This document shows positions 25,659 to 34,856 of a DNA stretch of 64,000 nucleotides, piece by piece (position 1 is the first letter of the stretch; each line of letters opens with the position of its first letter). A model generated the notes under the pieces. The model saw only the letters and a program-made list of their open reading frames with translations. It was not told the DNA's origin and did no database searches. The position numbers and the translations under genes were made by a program. Origin of the DNA: Chryseobacterium sp. (GTDB lineage: Bacteria; Bacteroidota; Bacteroidia; Flavobacteriales; Weeksellaceae); assembly GCF_019236175.1 (NCBI RefSeq), contig NZ_JAFAJM010000002.1, forward strand, positions 1 to 64,000. The letters are read 5' to 3'.

Positions 25659-27953
25659 TCAGTTTTTAAATTGTACTTCCAGATCAGTCAGGATAGATTC
25701 TACTGAACGGATCGTGAATGCAGATAAGGTTAAAGTAGGGTTTGAAGTTCCCAGAGTTGTCATATTTCCGGCTCCAACAATGTATAAGTTGGGATGATCC
25801 CATGATTTACAATAGCTGTTTGTTACAGATTCATCCGGTGATGATCCCATTCTGTGGGTTCCCACAATATGGCCGGCTCCGTTGTAAGAATATCTTACAT
25901 TGTTGTAAATGAATGTATTATTATCTGTTGCGTTATAGGTAGTAAAATCTTCAACGCCTAATTTTTCAAACATTTGATCTGAGGCTAGTTTAGCCTGTTC
26001 CATTGCTTTTTTTTCATACTCTGTAAGCTCATAATGAATAACAGGACGTGGAATTCCCAGGACATCCATGTATTGATTATTAATGGTGACTCTGTTATTA
26101 GGATTAGGCAATTGTTCAATTTCAAAATGAAATAAAACCTGTCTTGAAAGCCTGTCAGCCAGGGCTTCTTTTAAGTCGGTTCCGAAAAGACCGTCACTTA
26201 AAAATTCTGAAAGGTCAGATCCGGGAGAGAATGTTGGCCAGCTCCATCCCCAGTTGTCGAGGGGTGAAATCCAAGCTGAAAATTCGCTTCTGAAGCTTCC
26301 GTCACGGAAGGAGGAAATATTGGTTGTAGAACCTGGGCCTCTGTAAGCATACACCGGTTCAGGAAACAATCCCCAGGTCAGCATGACCATATGATCCATA
26401 AGATTTCTTCCTACCTGATCACTGCTGTTGGCAACGGTTTTTTCAACTTTCTGCCTGTTTTGGGTAACCGTATATTTTGAGTTCAGTAATATTTTGGGAT
26501 TTTCAAAAGCATTGGCTGCCAGAATTACGATAGAGTCTGAAGTATCAATCATCTCTTCAATGAAATCTGTTTTTTCTTTTGAGGTATATCTTCTCAAATG
26601 AACTTTTGAAATTTTCTCATGATCCTTTTCATCAACGCTTAGTTTGTAAACAACACTCTGGGCTCTGACTTCAATGTGCGGGTTGCGTTTAAGATTATCA
26701 TTTTCATTAACTTTATATAAAGCTTTTTTTAGCGTTTTTAAAGCATTGTATTTTGCCTGAACCGGACAGATCGGAACACAGGAAGCATTTCCTTCACAAC
26801 GTTCTCCCATATAAGGATTCCAAAGAGAGCCAAGAGCTTTGTATTTCTCATCGGCAGTATGATCTAAAACCAGTTTGTATCCCGATATACCGGTTTCAGC
26901 TTTAATTATTTTGGTATTACCATACTTAGGATTCGGAATAGAATTTCTTCCCTGAGGAGAAGGAACCAGTAATAACGGAATAGGCTGGAAATTTAATGTG
27001 ACACTTGTATCCTTAAGGCCTTCTATGATTTTTTCATCCATATAACTCTGGGAGATTTCTTCCATCGGGAATACATAGTCTCCGTAATATTCTTCCCTAC
27101 TTTCGGAAATAGGATATTCCTGTTTGGAAACATTCCCTGAAACCCCGATTTCAAATTCGGCCATTTCATAATAAGGTTTTAATGTTTCATAGTCTATCGG
27201 CCAGTTGATAGGTGTTTTTACCTTAGCATCAGGACTGTTGATTTCAATGCCGTATTTTTCCGTAAGTTTAAAATCATTCGGAAGCATCCTTGGAGTGGTA
27301 CCCAGCCAGTGAAGGGTGGTTCCCCCTCCGACTCTTATCGCATCACTCGCAAAGGGCATTGGCCCAAACTGAACCAGATAGCCCTTTTTTTCAGGAAAAG
27401 GAGGAACAATTTTTCCCATATCCAGAACATTCGGCGAAGGAGCCTGCTTTAAATTAGGATAGGGTGAATTGGGAACTTTAGCTTCCTGCATATAAAAAGT
27501 ACGCATATACTCATTATAATTGGTCATAGATGATACAGAATCCAGTTCCAGACCAGCCTCCAGACCAGCTTCATACATCAGAACAGAGATCTCGCGGAAG
27601 AATTCCAGAAAGAAGAAATCTTTGAAAACGTCAATTCCGATTTGGTTTTTAAGTGTTTCAGGATTAATATTCCTTTCATTTGCCTGAATCTCTATTTCTT
27701 TACCGGTTTGATTCTGAGCATTTTCGATTTCTTTTTTATAGGATTTTGGCTGCGGCAGATCTTCAGTTTTTTTAATGTTTTTAAGGCCAATTTCTGCAAG
27801 GATTTCCTTAAAGGCGTGAGTGGCTATCGCACGGTGAATAAATTTTTTTTCACGCAATGAATACACGTGGTCCGTAAGAAGTTTCGCGATCAATGAACCT
27901 GCAATCCCCGTCCCTACGATGATCACATTCTTTTTGTTGTCTGTTTTTCTCAT
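25659..27953 (-). CDS. GMC-family FAD dehydrogenase, large subunit
   Basis: A 764-residue flavoprotein. It has Rossmann start VIIVGTGIAGSLIAKLL, FAD loop VGGGTTLHWLGTTPRM, catalytic-His region HIVGTHRMGSSPDES and the C-terminal GAGNMTTLGTSNPTLT. A Cys cluster C-x5-C-x3-C (GERCEGNASCVPICP) recalls the 3Fe-4S motif of membrane-bound gluconate/fructose dehydrogenases. It is longer than usual (about 550-600) because of an insertion of about 130 residues after the first Rossmann strand. No Tat signal. Its ATG overlaps the stop of the upstream small-subunit gene (ATGA), implying a tight 1:1 complex. Confidence 0.9.
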   Translation of the reverse strand: MRKTDNKKNVIIVGTGIAGSLIAKLLTDHVYSLREKKFIHRAIATHAFKEILAEIGLKNIKKTEDLPQPKSYKKEIENAQNQTGKEIEIQANERNINPETLKNQIGIDVFKDFFFLEFFREISVLMYEAGLEAGLELDSVSSMTNYNEYMRTFYMQEAKVPNSPYPNLKQAPSPNVLDMGKIVPPFPEKKGYLVQFGPMPFASDAIRVGGGTTLHWLGTTPRMLPNDFKLTEKYGIEINSPDAKVKTPINWPIDYETLKPYYEMAEFEIGVSGNVSKQEYPISESREEYYGDYVFPMEEISQSYMDEKIIEGLKDTSVTLNFQPIPLLLVPSPQGRNSIPNPKYGNTKIIKAETGISGYKLVLDHTADEKYKALGSLWNPYMGERCEGNASCVPICPVQAKYNALKTLKKALYKVNENDNLKRNPHIEVRAQSVVYKLSVDEKDHEKISKVHLRRYTSKEKTDFIEEMIDTSDSIVILAANAFENPKILLNSKYTVTQNRQKVEKTVANSSDQVGRNLMDHMVMLTWGLFPEPVYAYRGPGSTTNISSFRDGSFRSEFSAWISPLDNWGWSWPTFSPGSDLSEFLSDGLFGTDLKEALADRLSRQVLFHFEIEQLPNPNNRVTINNQYMDVLGIPRPVIHYELTEYEKKAMEQAKLASDQMFEKLGVEDFTTYNATDNNTFIYNNVRYSYNGAGHIVGTHRMGSSPDESVTNSYCKSWDHPNLYIVGAGNMTTLGTSNPTLTLSAFTIRSVESILTDLEVQFKN

Positions 27954-28435
27954 AAGTTGCTGTTTACAGGTTTAATGGCCCAGGATTTATAACCAGGTTG
28001 TTTAGCTCCCGGCGGATGCGAATGCATGACATTCCAGACCAGCCCTTCCTTGTAGGAAAGATCATTGACGTAAGCACCTTCCCAGGTTCCCAGATACCAG
28101 AGCGTGATTACTTTTCCCGCAATATCATTTAATCCTGGATCTGCCATGATTTCAGAAGCAATGGAATTTTTCAGTTGATCTGCAGTAAACGAATTTTCGA
28201 ACACATTTTTAGAAACCGTCAGGAAATCTACAAAAGTAGCAGCCTGTAGATTTTCCAGAATATGCGTGTAATAGGTTTCTGCCAGGCCTGTGGCCTGTAA
28301 TTCGTTCAGCGGAAAACCGGTGAGTGCCTCCGAGACAGACATGAACACGTCAAAGTAATAATCGTCGATGTTGAGGATTTTGTTACTAATAATCATTTCG
28401 TTAAAAATTTGATGGGTTAAAATATCTCTACTCAA
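27950..28435 (-). CDS. FAD dehydrogenase small subunit (sorbitol/gluconate dehydrogenase type)
   Basis: A 161-residue protein. FMSVSEALTGFPLNELQATG near the N-terminus and ITLWYLGTWEGAYV ... YKEGLVWNVM ... PGYKSWAIKPV at the C-terminus match the small subunit of membrane-bound sorbitol/fructose-type dehydrogenases, which stabilises the GMC-like large subunit. The usual Tat leader is absent, so the complex may stay in the cytosol. First gene of the leftward operon. Confidence 0.82.
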   Translation of the reverse strand: MSRDILTHQIFNEMIISNKILNIDDYYFDVFMSVSEALTGFPLNELQATGLAETYYTHILENLQAATFVDFLTVSKNVFENSFTADQLKNSIASEIMADPGLNDIAGKVITLWYLGTWEGAYVNDLSYKEGLVWNVMHSHPPGAKQPGYKSWAIKPVNSNL

Positions 28436-28892
28436 TAAAGAGCATTTAGTAATAGGGGTGTATTTTTCCTGTCTTTCTTTTGGAATACTGCAGTAGAGCC
28501 CATCTCTGTTCCTGAAAAGGTTGATTGTTTTCTAAGCTATCCATTAGTATCAGTTTTTGTTTATTCGAAATTAATCAGATCCTGCCATATACGATTCAGT
28601 ATTTCTACGTAATTTTTACGACTGTTTAAATATGGATTCCTGTAAAGCCTTTAAACAAGGGGATGTGTGGTGATTTGTTTTCACATTGTTTAGAATTATT
28701 TTAAATAATGTGGTAGCACAAAGGCTATGTGTAATAAAAAATATAACATAAAAGTGGAGTTAATTTTAATAAATGCTTTTACAACGATATTTATCATGAT
28801 ATCTTTATTCAAACTTACTTAACACATACTTCATATTTTATTCATAAGTTTTGAAATTATAGCGAATATTTTTGTGAGTATAAATAATTTTA
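28436..28892. other. 457-bp divergent intergenic region
   Basis: Separates the leftward GMC operon from the rightward TonB receptor. AT-rich, with no ORF of merit. On the minus strand TAAGTTTG (28817-28810) matches TAnnTTTG and would give the operon a leader of about 370 nt. On the plus strand TATTTTTG (28867-28874) lies 18 bp before the receptor ATG. No copy of the AGACACT palindrome is present, so the array regulator is not obviously tied to this operon. Confidence 0.4.
28867..28874 (+). promoter_or_regulatory. -7 element (TATTTTTG) for the TonB receptor
   Basis: An exact TAnnTTTG match 18 bp before ATG 28893; the leader would be about 12 nt. Confidence 0.5.
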
Positions 28893-31649
28893 ATGAAATC
28901 AGTTCTACAAAAGACTTTCTTCATTACCCTATGTACTACTGGAGTATGGGCATCTGCACAGGAATTTAAGGGTAAAATTTTCAATTCAGAAACCGGAGAA
29001 GTTGTTACAGGTGCCGAAATACAGATTTTCCCGGGTAAACAAAAGGTATTTTCGGGGTTGGATGGTGAATTTAAGTTTAAGAATCTTACCCCGGGTCAGT
29101 ATACTTATACGATTACTTACAACCCGTTTAAAGCGGTTCATAATACCATTCTGATTGCTGAAGAAAAAAATGAGATAGAAGTATTTTTAAGTACCTCACC
29201 AGGAAAAGAAATTGAAAACATCCATATTAAAGGAAGCAAAAAATCAGATACAGACGGTTTTGCAAGAAAAAGAGAACAAAAACTTCCTCAGGTGGCTAAT
29301 ATTGTTTCAGGAGCCGCTATTGCCAAATCACCGGACATCAGTGTGGCCAATGTTATCCAGAGAGTGTCGGGAATTTCTGTAGAGCGAAGCAGTAACGGAG
29401 AAGGGCAATATGCAATCCTCAGAGGAATGGATAAAAGGTATAATTATACGCTGGTAAACGGAGTAAAAATACCAAGTCCGGATGGTAAAAACCGCTATAT
29501 TCCTCTGGATATATTTCCTGCAGAATTACTGGAAAGACTTGAAGTTTACAAATCCCTGCTTCCGGATATGGAAGGGGATGCTGTAGGAGGAGCTGTAAAT
29601 ATGGTAATGAAAGAAGCCCCTGCCCGTGAAGAAATTAATGTAAATCTGGCGCTAGGGTATAGCCAGATGCTGTTCGATAGAAAGTTCAAAAGCTTTCCTT
29701 CGGATCAGGTTAAATTCCGGTCTCCTTATGAAGTTTTCGGAAAGGCTTATCAGGCCAATAATTCAGATTTTCCAAAGGCTGCCTATACAATTGAAAATAT
29801 GACGGCAATGCCTAATTTCAGTGGGGGAGTTTCCTATGGAAAAAGGTTTTTTAACCAGAAGTTTGGAGTTATAGGTGCGGTAAGTTTTCAGAATACAAGC
29901 CGCTTAACGGAAAGTCAGTTTTTTAATTCCAGTAATGTAGACGTGATGAAATATGCCGTTATTACTTCATTAAACGACAGAAATTATTATGAAAATCAGC
30001 AAAGACTGGGAATTCACACCAAATTGGACTATAAATTTAATCCGAATCACAGTATTTCATTATACAACCTTTTTGTACAGCTAAGAGATACACAGCTAAG
30101 AGAAACGATAAATACAAATTTCTCCAATTCTGTTTACGACCCTGTACAGGGTAATGCTTCCTTAAGTTTTCAGAACCGTACAAGACTTCAGCAGCAGCGT
30201 ATCTGGAATTCCACCTTAAAAGGAGAACATAAGCTTATTCCGGGCCGCCTTAATATGGACTGGTCTGCCGTAGTATCTTCTGCAAGTAATGAACTCCCGG
30301 ATACGGCCTTTTTCGGGACCCTGGGCGTACGCAATAATTTTACGGATACGCATACTTCGCCAACAGATGCCAACAGAAGCTGGCAGAGAAATACAGATAA
30401 TGATTATGCCGGTTATCTGAATCTGGGATTAAATCTGGGAAAGAAAACAGAACTTAAAGCCGGAGGATTATACAGAGACAAAAAAAGAAGCAGCTTCTAC
30501 AACAATTACGTACTGAAACCAGCCCATCCTGCAGCACAATGGGGAACAGACTATCAGGATTATACCGAGATCGATTACGAGGTACAAAACCCGAAAGGAG
30601 CTGTTGCCAACCCGCTTACGTATGATGCCACCGAAAAGTTGGGAGCTGCCTATATAATGTTGAATACCCAGATAGAAAATTTACACATCAACGGAGGGCT
30701 TAGAATGGAAAATACCAAGCAGGGATATAAACTGTATTTTCCTCAGGGAGAATCAAATCCTGAACTGAATCAGAAATATACCGACTACTTACCAAGTCTG
30801 AGTCTGAAGTATACCCTTCATAAAAATCAAAATTTCAGAGCTACTTATTTCCGTTCGGTAAACAGACCCGGTTTCTATGAAATCGTACCTTCCAAAATTA
30901 CTTACGAAGAATACCAGGAGCGTGGAAATCCCGATCTTAAAAGAGCTTTGGCTGATAATTTAGATTTCAGATACGAATATTTCCCTACAGCAACAGATCA
31001 ATATATGATCGGTATTTTTCATAAAACCATTAAAGATCCTATTGAATATACCTTGCAGCCGGACCCTACCAGACCACAGGATATTTTTTATTCACCCGGA
31101 AACTTCGGAACTGCCTATAATTTAGGACTGGAAGTGGATGTTATTAAATTCTTCAATAAAATCGGATTGAAAGCCAACTATACTTTTACAGACAGTACCA
31201 TTGAAACACCTAAAAGCCAGAAGATAAGAAATCAAGCCGGCGATCTTGAGACCATTCAGGTCATGCAGAAAAGACCGTTGTACGGGCAGAGTAAACATAT
31301 CGCCAATCTGTCATTATTGTATAAAGATGTACAGAACGGATGGGATGCCCAGCTTGCGGGTTCTTATACAGGAGAGAGAATCAATACTATTTCTCAGTAT
31401 CTGGATAATGATATCTGGCAAAAAGGATTCGTTCAGCTGGATTTTGCCGTTGAAAAAAGATTCAAAAACGGGGTAACTGTTTTCCTGAAAGCCAACAACC
31501 TGCTGAATACTCCGATGGAACTGTTTATCAAAGGAAGTAATCCTGAAAATGCCAATATTCCGTATCAAGATATTTCTAAAAATGAAACCCTTATCAGAAA
31601 GGACTATTACAAACAAACCTATTTACTGGGCATAAAATTCAAACTCTAA
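28893..31649 (+). CDS. TonB-dependent outer-membrane receptor
   Basis: A 918-residue protein with a signal peptide (ends WASAQ) and an N-terminal carboxypeptidase-regulatory-like domain (about 24-110, GKIFNSETGEVVTGAEIQIF). The plug (about 130-250) has VANVIQRVSGISVERSSNG, YAILRGMDKRYNYTLVNGVK and GDAVGGAVNMVMKEAP. A 22-strand barrel ends YLLGIKFKL. No TonB-box or extracellular substrate motif can be read with confidence. Followed after 6 bp by a beta-helix lipoprotein, which is likely its surface partner, much as SusC pairs with SusD. Confidence 0.93.
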   Translation: MKSVLQKTFFITLCTTGVWASAQEFKGKIFNSETGEVVTGAEIQIFPGKQKVFSGLDGEFKFKNLTPGQYTYTITYNPFKAVHNTILIAEEKNEIEVFLSTSPGKEIENIHIKGSKKSDTDGFARKREQKLPQVANIVSGAAIAKSPDISVANVIQRVSGISVERSSNGEGQYAILRGMDKRYNYTLVNGVKIPSPDGKNRYIPLDIFPAELLERLEVYKSLLPDMEGDAVGGAVNMVMKEAPAREEINVNLALGYSQMLFDRKFKSFPSDQVKFRSPYEVFGKAYQANNSDFPKAAYTIENMTAMPNFSGGVSYGKRFFNQKFGVIGAVSFQNTSRLTESQFFNSSNVDVMKYAVITSLNDRNYYENQQRLGIHTKLDYKFNPNHSISLYNLFVQLRDTQLRETINTNFSNSVYDPVQGNASLSFQNRTRLQQQRIWNSTLKGEHKLIPGRLNMDWSAVVSSASNELPDTAFFGTLGVRNNFTDTHTSPTDANRSWQRNTDNDYAGYLNLGLNLGKKTELKAGGLYRDKKRSSFYNNYVLKPAHPAAQWGTDYQDYTEIDYEVQNPKGAVANPLTYDATEKLGAAYIMLNTQIENLHINGGLRMENTKQGYKLYFPQGESNPELNQKYTDYLPSLSLKYTLHKNQNFRATYFRSVNRPGFYEIVPSKITYEEYQERGNPDLKRALADNLDFRYEYFPTATDQYMIGIFHKTIKDPIEYTLQPDPTRPQDIFYSPGNFGTAYNLGLEVDVIKFFNKIGLKANYTFTDSTIETPKSQKIRNQAGDLETIQVMQKRPLYGQSKHIANLSLLYKDVQNGWDAQLAGSYTGERINTISQYLDNDIWQKGFVQLDFAVEKRFKNGVTVFLKANNLLNTPMELFIKGSNPENANIPYQDISKNETLIRKDYYKQTYLLGIKFKL

Positions 31650-31655
31650 GAAGCT

Positions 31656-32918
31656 ATGAAAATGAAATACTTTAAAATACCGGCATTCATTGCTTTACTG
31701 GCAATTACTTTTTCATGTGAAAATGCCAATTCCATGGTGGATACAACTGTTGAAGCTCCCAATACCAATGGTGTACACGGGGAAGTATTCGGGATCTGGA
31801 ATAAAAATTCTACCGTGTATGTTTCTGGAGATATCATTATTCCGGAAGGAAAATCTTTAACCATAGAAGAAGGCGTTACCGTGATTATGGATCCCAATGC
31901 AAAGCCTGAGATTATTGTAAAGGGAAATCTTTACAGTATGGGAACGGCTGCTAATCCTGTAAGAATTACCGGTCCTGCTGAAACCAGAAAACCGGATTCA
32001 TGGGGACAGGTTTGGGGAGGTATTCTGGGTGCACAGTCTTGTCAGGAACTTTTATTGGATCATACCATTATTGAACTGGGCGGAGCTACGACTACGGAGG
32101 CGTCTACCTCAGTCAAAATGGGACTTTATAAAGCCAAAGCCGGGGAAAATCTACCTGCAATCTGGTTTTCCAATACCAAAGGAAAGCTGGTTATGACCAA
32201 TTCGGTGATCAGGAATTTTCAGGATGACGCTACTTATCTGGAAGGAGGTGAGCTGATTATTACAAGGAACAAATTCTACAGTACCGGAAATAAAGGCGGC
32301 GAAGGTGTTAACATCAAGTCAGGAGTTCTTGCCGATGTAAGTTATAATTTATTCTTCTCCAATAATACCAATGCGTTAAAGCTATCTAATGCCGGTGGAC
32401 GTACTCCTCAGGCGCACGTGGTTGCTTATAACAATACAATCATTAATACAGGATGGAGAAGACCGGATATTAAAGGAGGTTCTGTATGGCTGGAGAGTTC
32501 TGTATATGCAGAAATTTATAATACGCTGTTTGCCAATACCCGCTTCGGAATTAAACAGGATACTAAAAATAAACCTGATTCACGTTCCAAATCATCCAAT
32601 AACCTTTATTACGGATATACAGCCAGTGCAGTAACCGGATTTACTCCTAATAACGGAGATATTCTTAGCGGAACTAATGATATTATCAGTACAACTCCCC
32701 AGGCTAATGATCCTAAGTTTAAGAATTATCCGTTGGATAATAACCTGATGAGTTTTATATTCAATGACGCATGGGATTTTCACCTGTTACCGGGTTCGCC
32801 GGCTTTCGGAAAAGGAAGTGTTGTGATTACCCGTAATTTCCCGAAAGGAATTACCATTAATAATATATTGTATGAATCTCCCGAACCTGCTTCCTATATT
32901 GGGGCATTCGGGCAGTAA
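31656..32918 (+). CDS. Right-handed beta-helix lipoprotein, partner of the TonB receptor
   Basis: A 420-residue protein with a lipoprotein signal (LLAITFSC, lipid-anchored Cys). The body is repeated beta-helix rungs: STVYVSGDIIIPEGKSLTIE, then alternating Asn-rich turns (NNTIINTG, SNNLYYGY). It is not a SusD homologue. Tight coupling to the receptor suggests a surface substrate-capture or enzyme role; similar proteins are often called DUF5123 or parallel beta-helix repeat proteins. No catalytic residues can be assigned. Confidence 0.8.
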   Translation: MKMKYFKIPAFIALLAITFSCENANSMVDTTVEAPNTNGVHGEVFGIWNKNSTVYVSGDIIIPEGKSLTIEEGVTVIMDPNAKPEIIVKGNLYSMGTAANPVRITGPAETRKPDSWGQVWGGILGAQSCQELLLDHTIIELGGATTTEASTSVKMGLYKAKAGENLPAIWFSNTKGKLVMTNSVIRNFQDDATYLEGGELIITRNKFYSTGNKGGEGVNIKSGVLADVSYNLFFSNNTNALKLSNAGGRTPQAHVVAYNNTIINTGWRRPDIKGGSVWLESSVYAEIYNTLFANTRFGIKQDTKNKPDSRSKSSNNLYYGYTASAVTGFTPNNGDILSGTNDIISTTPQANDPKFKNYPLDNNLMSFIFNDAWDFHLLPGSPAFGKGSVVITRNFPKGITINNILYESPEPASYIGAFGQ

Positions 32919-32941
32919 AATATTTTATTTTTATAAAGACC

Positions 32942-32979
32942 AAAGAGGCGGCTCGAATGTGAGACCGCCTCTTGGTTTT
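32942..32979 (+). terminator. Terminator after the receptor/lipoprotein pair
   Basis: AAGAGGCGG (32943-32951) pairs with CCGCCTCTT (32965-32973), followed by a GGTTTT run. Confidence 0.75.
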
Positions 32980-33035
32980 CGGTAATTTTTTAACTTTAAT
33001 AAAAGTCTGCGCATTTGTGGCCGGAGCCCCCGCTT

Positions 33036-33638
33036 TTATTCCACTACAATGCTCTCAATACCTTTTTGTAATGCCGTCTCCTGAATTACCGGTACCGAAA
33101 GCCCCTCTGCACGGACCACCGCAATATCCGTCATTCCCATAAACCCAAGTGTTTTCTTAAGATAAGGAACCACAAAATCATAAGCCTGTTTTTCTCCTTC
33201 CGAATAAATTCCGCCACTTGAAAAGGCAAGGTATACTTTTTTGTCTTTAATTAATCCTTCAGGTCCGTTTTCCCCATAACGGAATGTAACACCCACTCTT
33301 GCGATATGATCAAGCCATGATTTCAGTGTAGAGGTAATGCTGAAGTTATATAAAGGAGCCTCAATGATAATAATATCTGCTTCCTGTAATTCTCTGATCA
33401 CCGTGTCGGAAAGTGCTACGGTCTCCAGTTGTTCAGGAGTACGGTTTTCAGCAGGTGTGAAAAACGCATTGATCTGAATCTCTTCCAGATGTGGAAAAAC
33501 AGGATCTGTAAGATCTCTTTTTTTAATTATACTGTCGGGGTATTTGTCTGTAATTTTTTCCACTACTGCTTTTCCCAGTTTTTTACTGACTGAAGATTCC
33601 CCTCTTGGGCTTGAAGTAATATGAAGTACTTGTTTCAT
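33036..33638 (-). CDS. azoR: FMN-dependent NADH-azoreductase
   Basis: A 200-residue flavodoxin-like quinone/azo reductase. Motifs: HITSSPRGESSVSKKLG (FMN phosphate loop), EAPLYNFSITSTLKSWLDHI and AFSSGGIYSEGE. It reduces quinones and azo compounds by two electrons with NADH. Divergent from an HxlR regulator; three GTTAGT repeats between them are probable operators, so it is likely induced by electrophiles or quinones (inference from known HxlR-azoR pairs). Confidence 0.93.
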   Translation of the reverse strand: MKQVLHITSSPRGESSVSKKLGKAVVEKITDKYPDSIIKKRDLTDPVFPHLEEIQINAFFTPAENRTPEQLETVALSDTVIRELQEADIIIIEAPLYNFSITSTLKSWLDHIARVGVTFRYGENGPEGLIKDKKVYLAFSSGGIYSEGEKQAYDFVVPYLKKTLGFMGMTDIAVVRAEGLSVPVIQETALQKGIESIVVE

Positions 33639-33666
33639 TTTTTATTCTTTTAAAAATTTGATGTTT

Positions 33667-33674
33667 CAAAATTA
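33667..33674 (-). promoter_or_regulatory. -7 element (minus strand TAATTTTG) for azoR
   Basis: CAAAATTA on the plus strand, i.e. TAATTTTG leftward, 29 bp before the azoR ATG. The first GTTAGT repeat (33695) falls in its -33 region. Confidence 0.6.
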
Positions 33675-33694
33675 TCTATATTTACTAAATAAAA

Positions 33695-33736
33695 GTTAGT
33701 AGTTACTCAAAGGTTAGTACTAACATTTAGGTTAGT
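33695..33736. promoter_or_regulatory. Three GTTAGT direct repeats spaced 18 bp (HxlR operator candidate)
   Basis: GTTAGT occurs at 33695, 33713 and 33731, exactly 18 bp apart. The middle copy is part of a perfect 12-bp palindrome GTTAGTACTAAC (33713-33724). They lie between divergent azoR and the HxlR gene and overlap the azoR -33 region. Confidence 0.65.
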
Positions 33737-33755
33737 CAGAAGAGAAAATTGTAAT

Positions 33756-34112
33756 ATGGAACATGAAAAATTAACATATTCACAGCCACAATGCACGATG
33801 CATTTATCAGCTACTGAAGACGCTTTGTATGTATTGGGCGGAAGATGGACAATAAGGGTAATGATTGCTGTTTTAGGGGGACATACCCGGTTTAATGAAC
33901 TGCAGCGAACGATAAAAGGAATTTCGGCAAGAGTCCTTTCCAGTGAATTAAAAAAACTAGAGGTTAATCATTTGATAGAAAGAACTGTTCTGGCAGAACA
34001 AAAACCTGTATTGGTAGAATATATACCCACAGAATACAGCCAGTCGTTAAAAGATGTTATTGCTGCTTTAGCAGATTGGGGAAGAAAACACAAAACGAAA
34101 ATTACCACTTAA
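33756..34112 (+). CDS. HxlR-family winged-helix regulator
   Basis: A 118-residue regulator. Core motif YVLGGRWTIRVMIAVLGG, then TRFNELQRTIKGISARVLSS (recognition helix), wing with VEYIPTEYSQSLKDVIAALA. A Cys at residue 13 (PQCTMHL) lies just before the HTH, in the place of the redox/electrophile-sensing Cys of HypR/YodB-type members. Divergent to azoR. Confidence 0.92.
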   Translation: MEHEKLTYSQPQCTMHLSATEDALYVLGGRWTIRVMIAVLGGHTRFNELQRTIKGISARVLSSELKKLEVNHLIERTVLAEQKPVLVEYIPTEYSQSLKDVIAALADWGRKHKTKITT

Positions 34113-34215
34113 CCGCAAAATGTACAGGGTGACAGGTTTATTCTTTTCGTGGTATTGATTAAGTTGTATTATTCGTTGTACTTTTCCTAATTTTACTAAA
34201 AATAATAATGATAAG

Positions 34216-34812
34216 ATGATTATATGTGAAGATTTGTTATTTTCTCGTGGAGCCAAGTTAGAAAAATACAGTGCCTCAGAGTCTGTTTTTCGGGAAGGAA
34301 GCAGTGCTAAATATTATTTGCAGATAAAAAGCGGAACGATAAAACTGAACACCTTTTTGGAAGACGGAAAAGAATTTGTTCATGGACTACCGTTTGAAGG
34401 ACATTGCTTTGGAGAAAGTTATTTATTTACGGATCATGGCTATGCCGTGAATGCTATTGCGGTAACCCATTGTGAAATCATTAAGCTTCCGAAAAATAAA
34501 TTCTTAGAAATTTTGCTCGAAAAACCGGAACTCATGTTGGAAATCAACCGGTATACAGCAGACAGGCTGCACTTCAGATATATGATTTCCAGTTTTCTGG
34601 CAATTTCCGATCCTATGATAAAGCTTCAGAAGTTATTTGATCATCTTAAAAACTATTTTGGATGTAAAGAAGTCTATTCTTTTCTGATCCCCTATACGAG
34701 ACAACAAATTGCTACGCTCACAGGATTGAGGGTAGAAACTGTAATCAGGAATGTCAAAAAAATGCAGGAGCAAAATCTGGTTAAGCTGGATAGTACAAAG
34801 ATCTATTATTAA
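34216..34812 (+). CDS. Crp/Fnr family transcriptional regulator (paralogue 2)
   Basis: A 198-residue protein with a beta-roll sensor (SGTIKLNTFLEDGKEFVHG, HCFGESYLFTDHGYAVNAIA) and C-terminal winged helix with TRQQIATLTGLRVETVIR, ending DSTKIYY. The recognition helix matches the paralogue at 685 at almost every position, so the two may share target sites. Cys residues (4, 62, 82, 153) do not form an Fnr-type N-terminal Fe-S cluster. It is convergent with a universal stress protein gene. Confidence 0.88.
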   Translation: MIICEDLLFSRGAKLEKYSASESVFREGSSAKYYLQIKSGTIKLNTFLEDGKEFVHGLPFEGHCFGESYLFTDHGYAVNAIAVTHCEIIKLPKNKFLEILLEKPELMLEINRYTADRLHFRYMISSFLAISDPMIKLQKLFDHLKNYFGCKEVYSFLIPYTRQQIATLTGLRVETVIRNVKKMQEQNLVKLDSTKIYY

Positions 34813-34856
34813 TGCTCTTGATCATGAAAAAGACCCCTAAAAAAGAGCCGATATTA

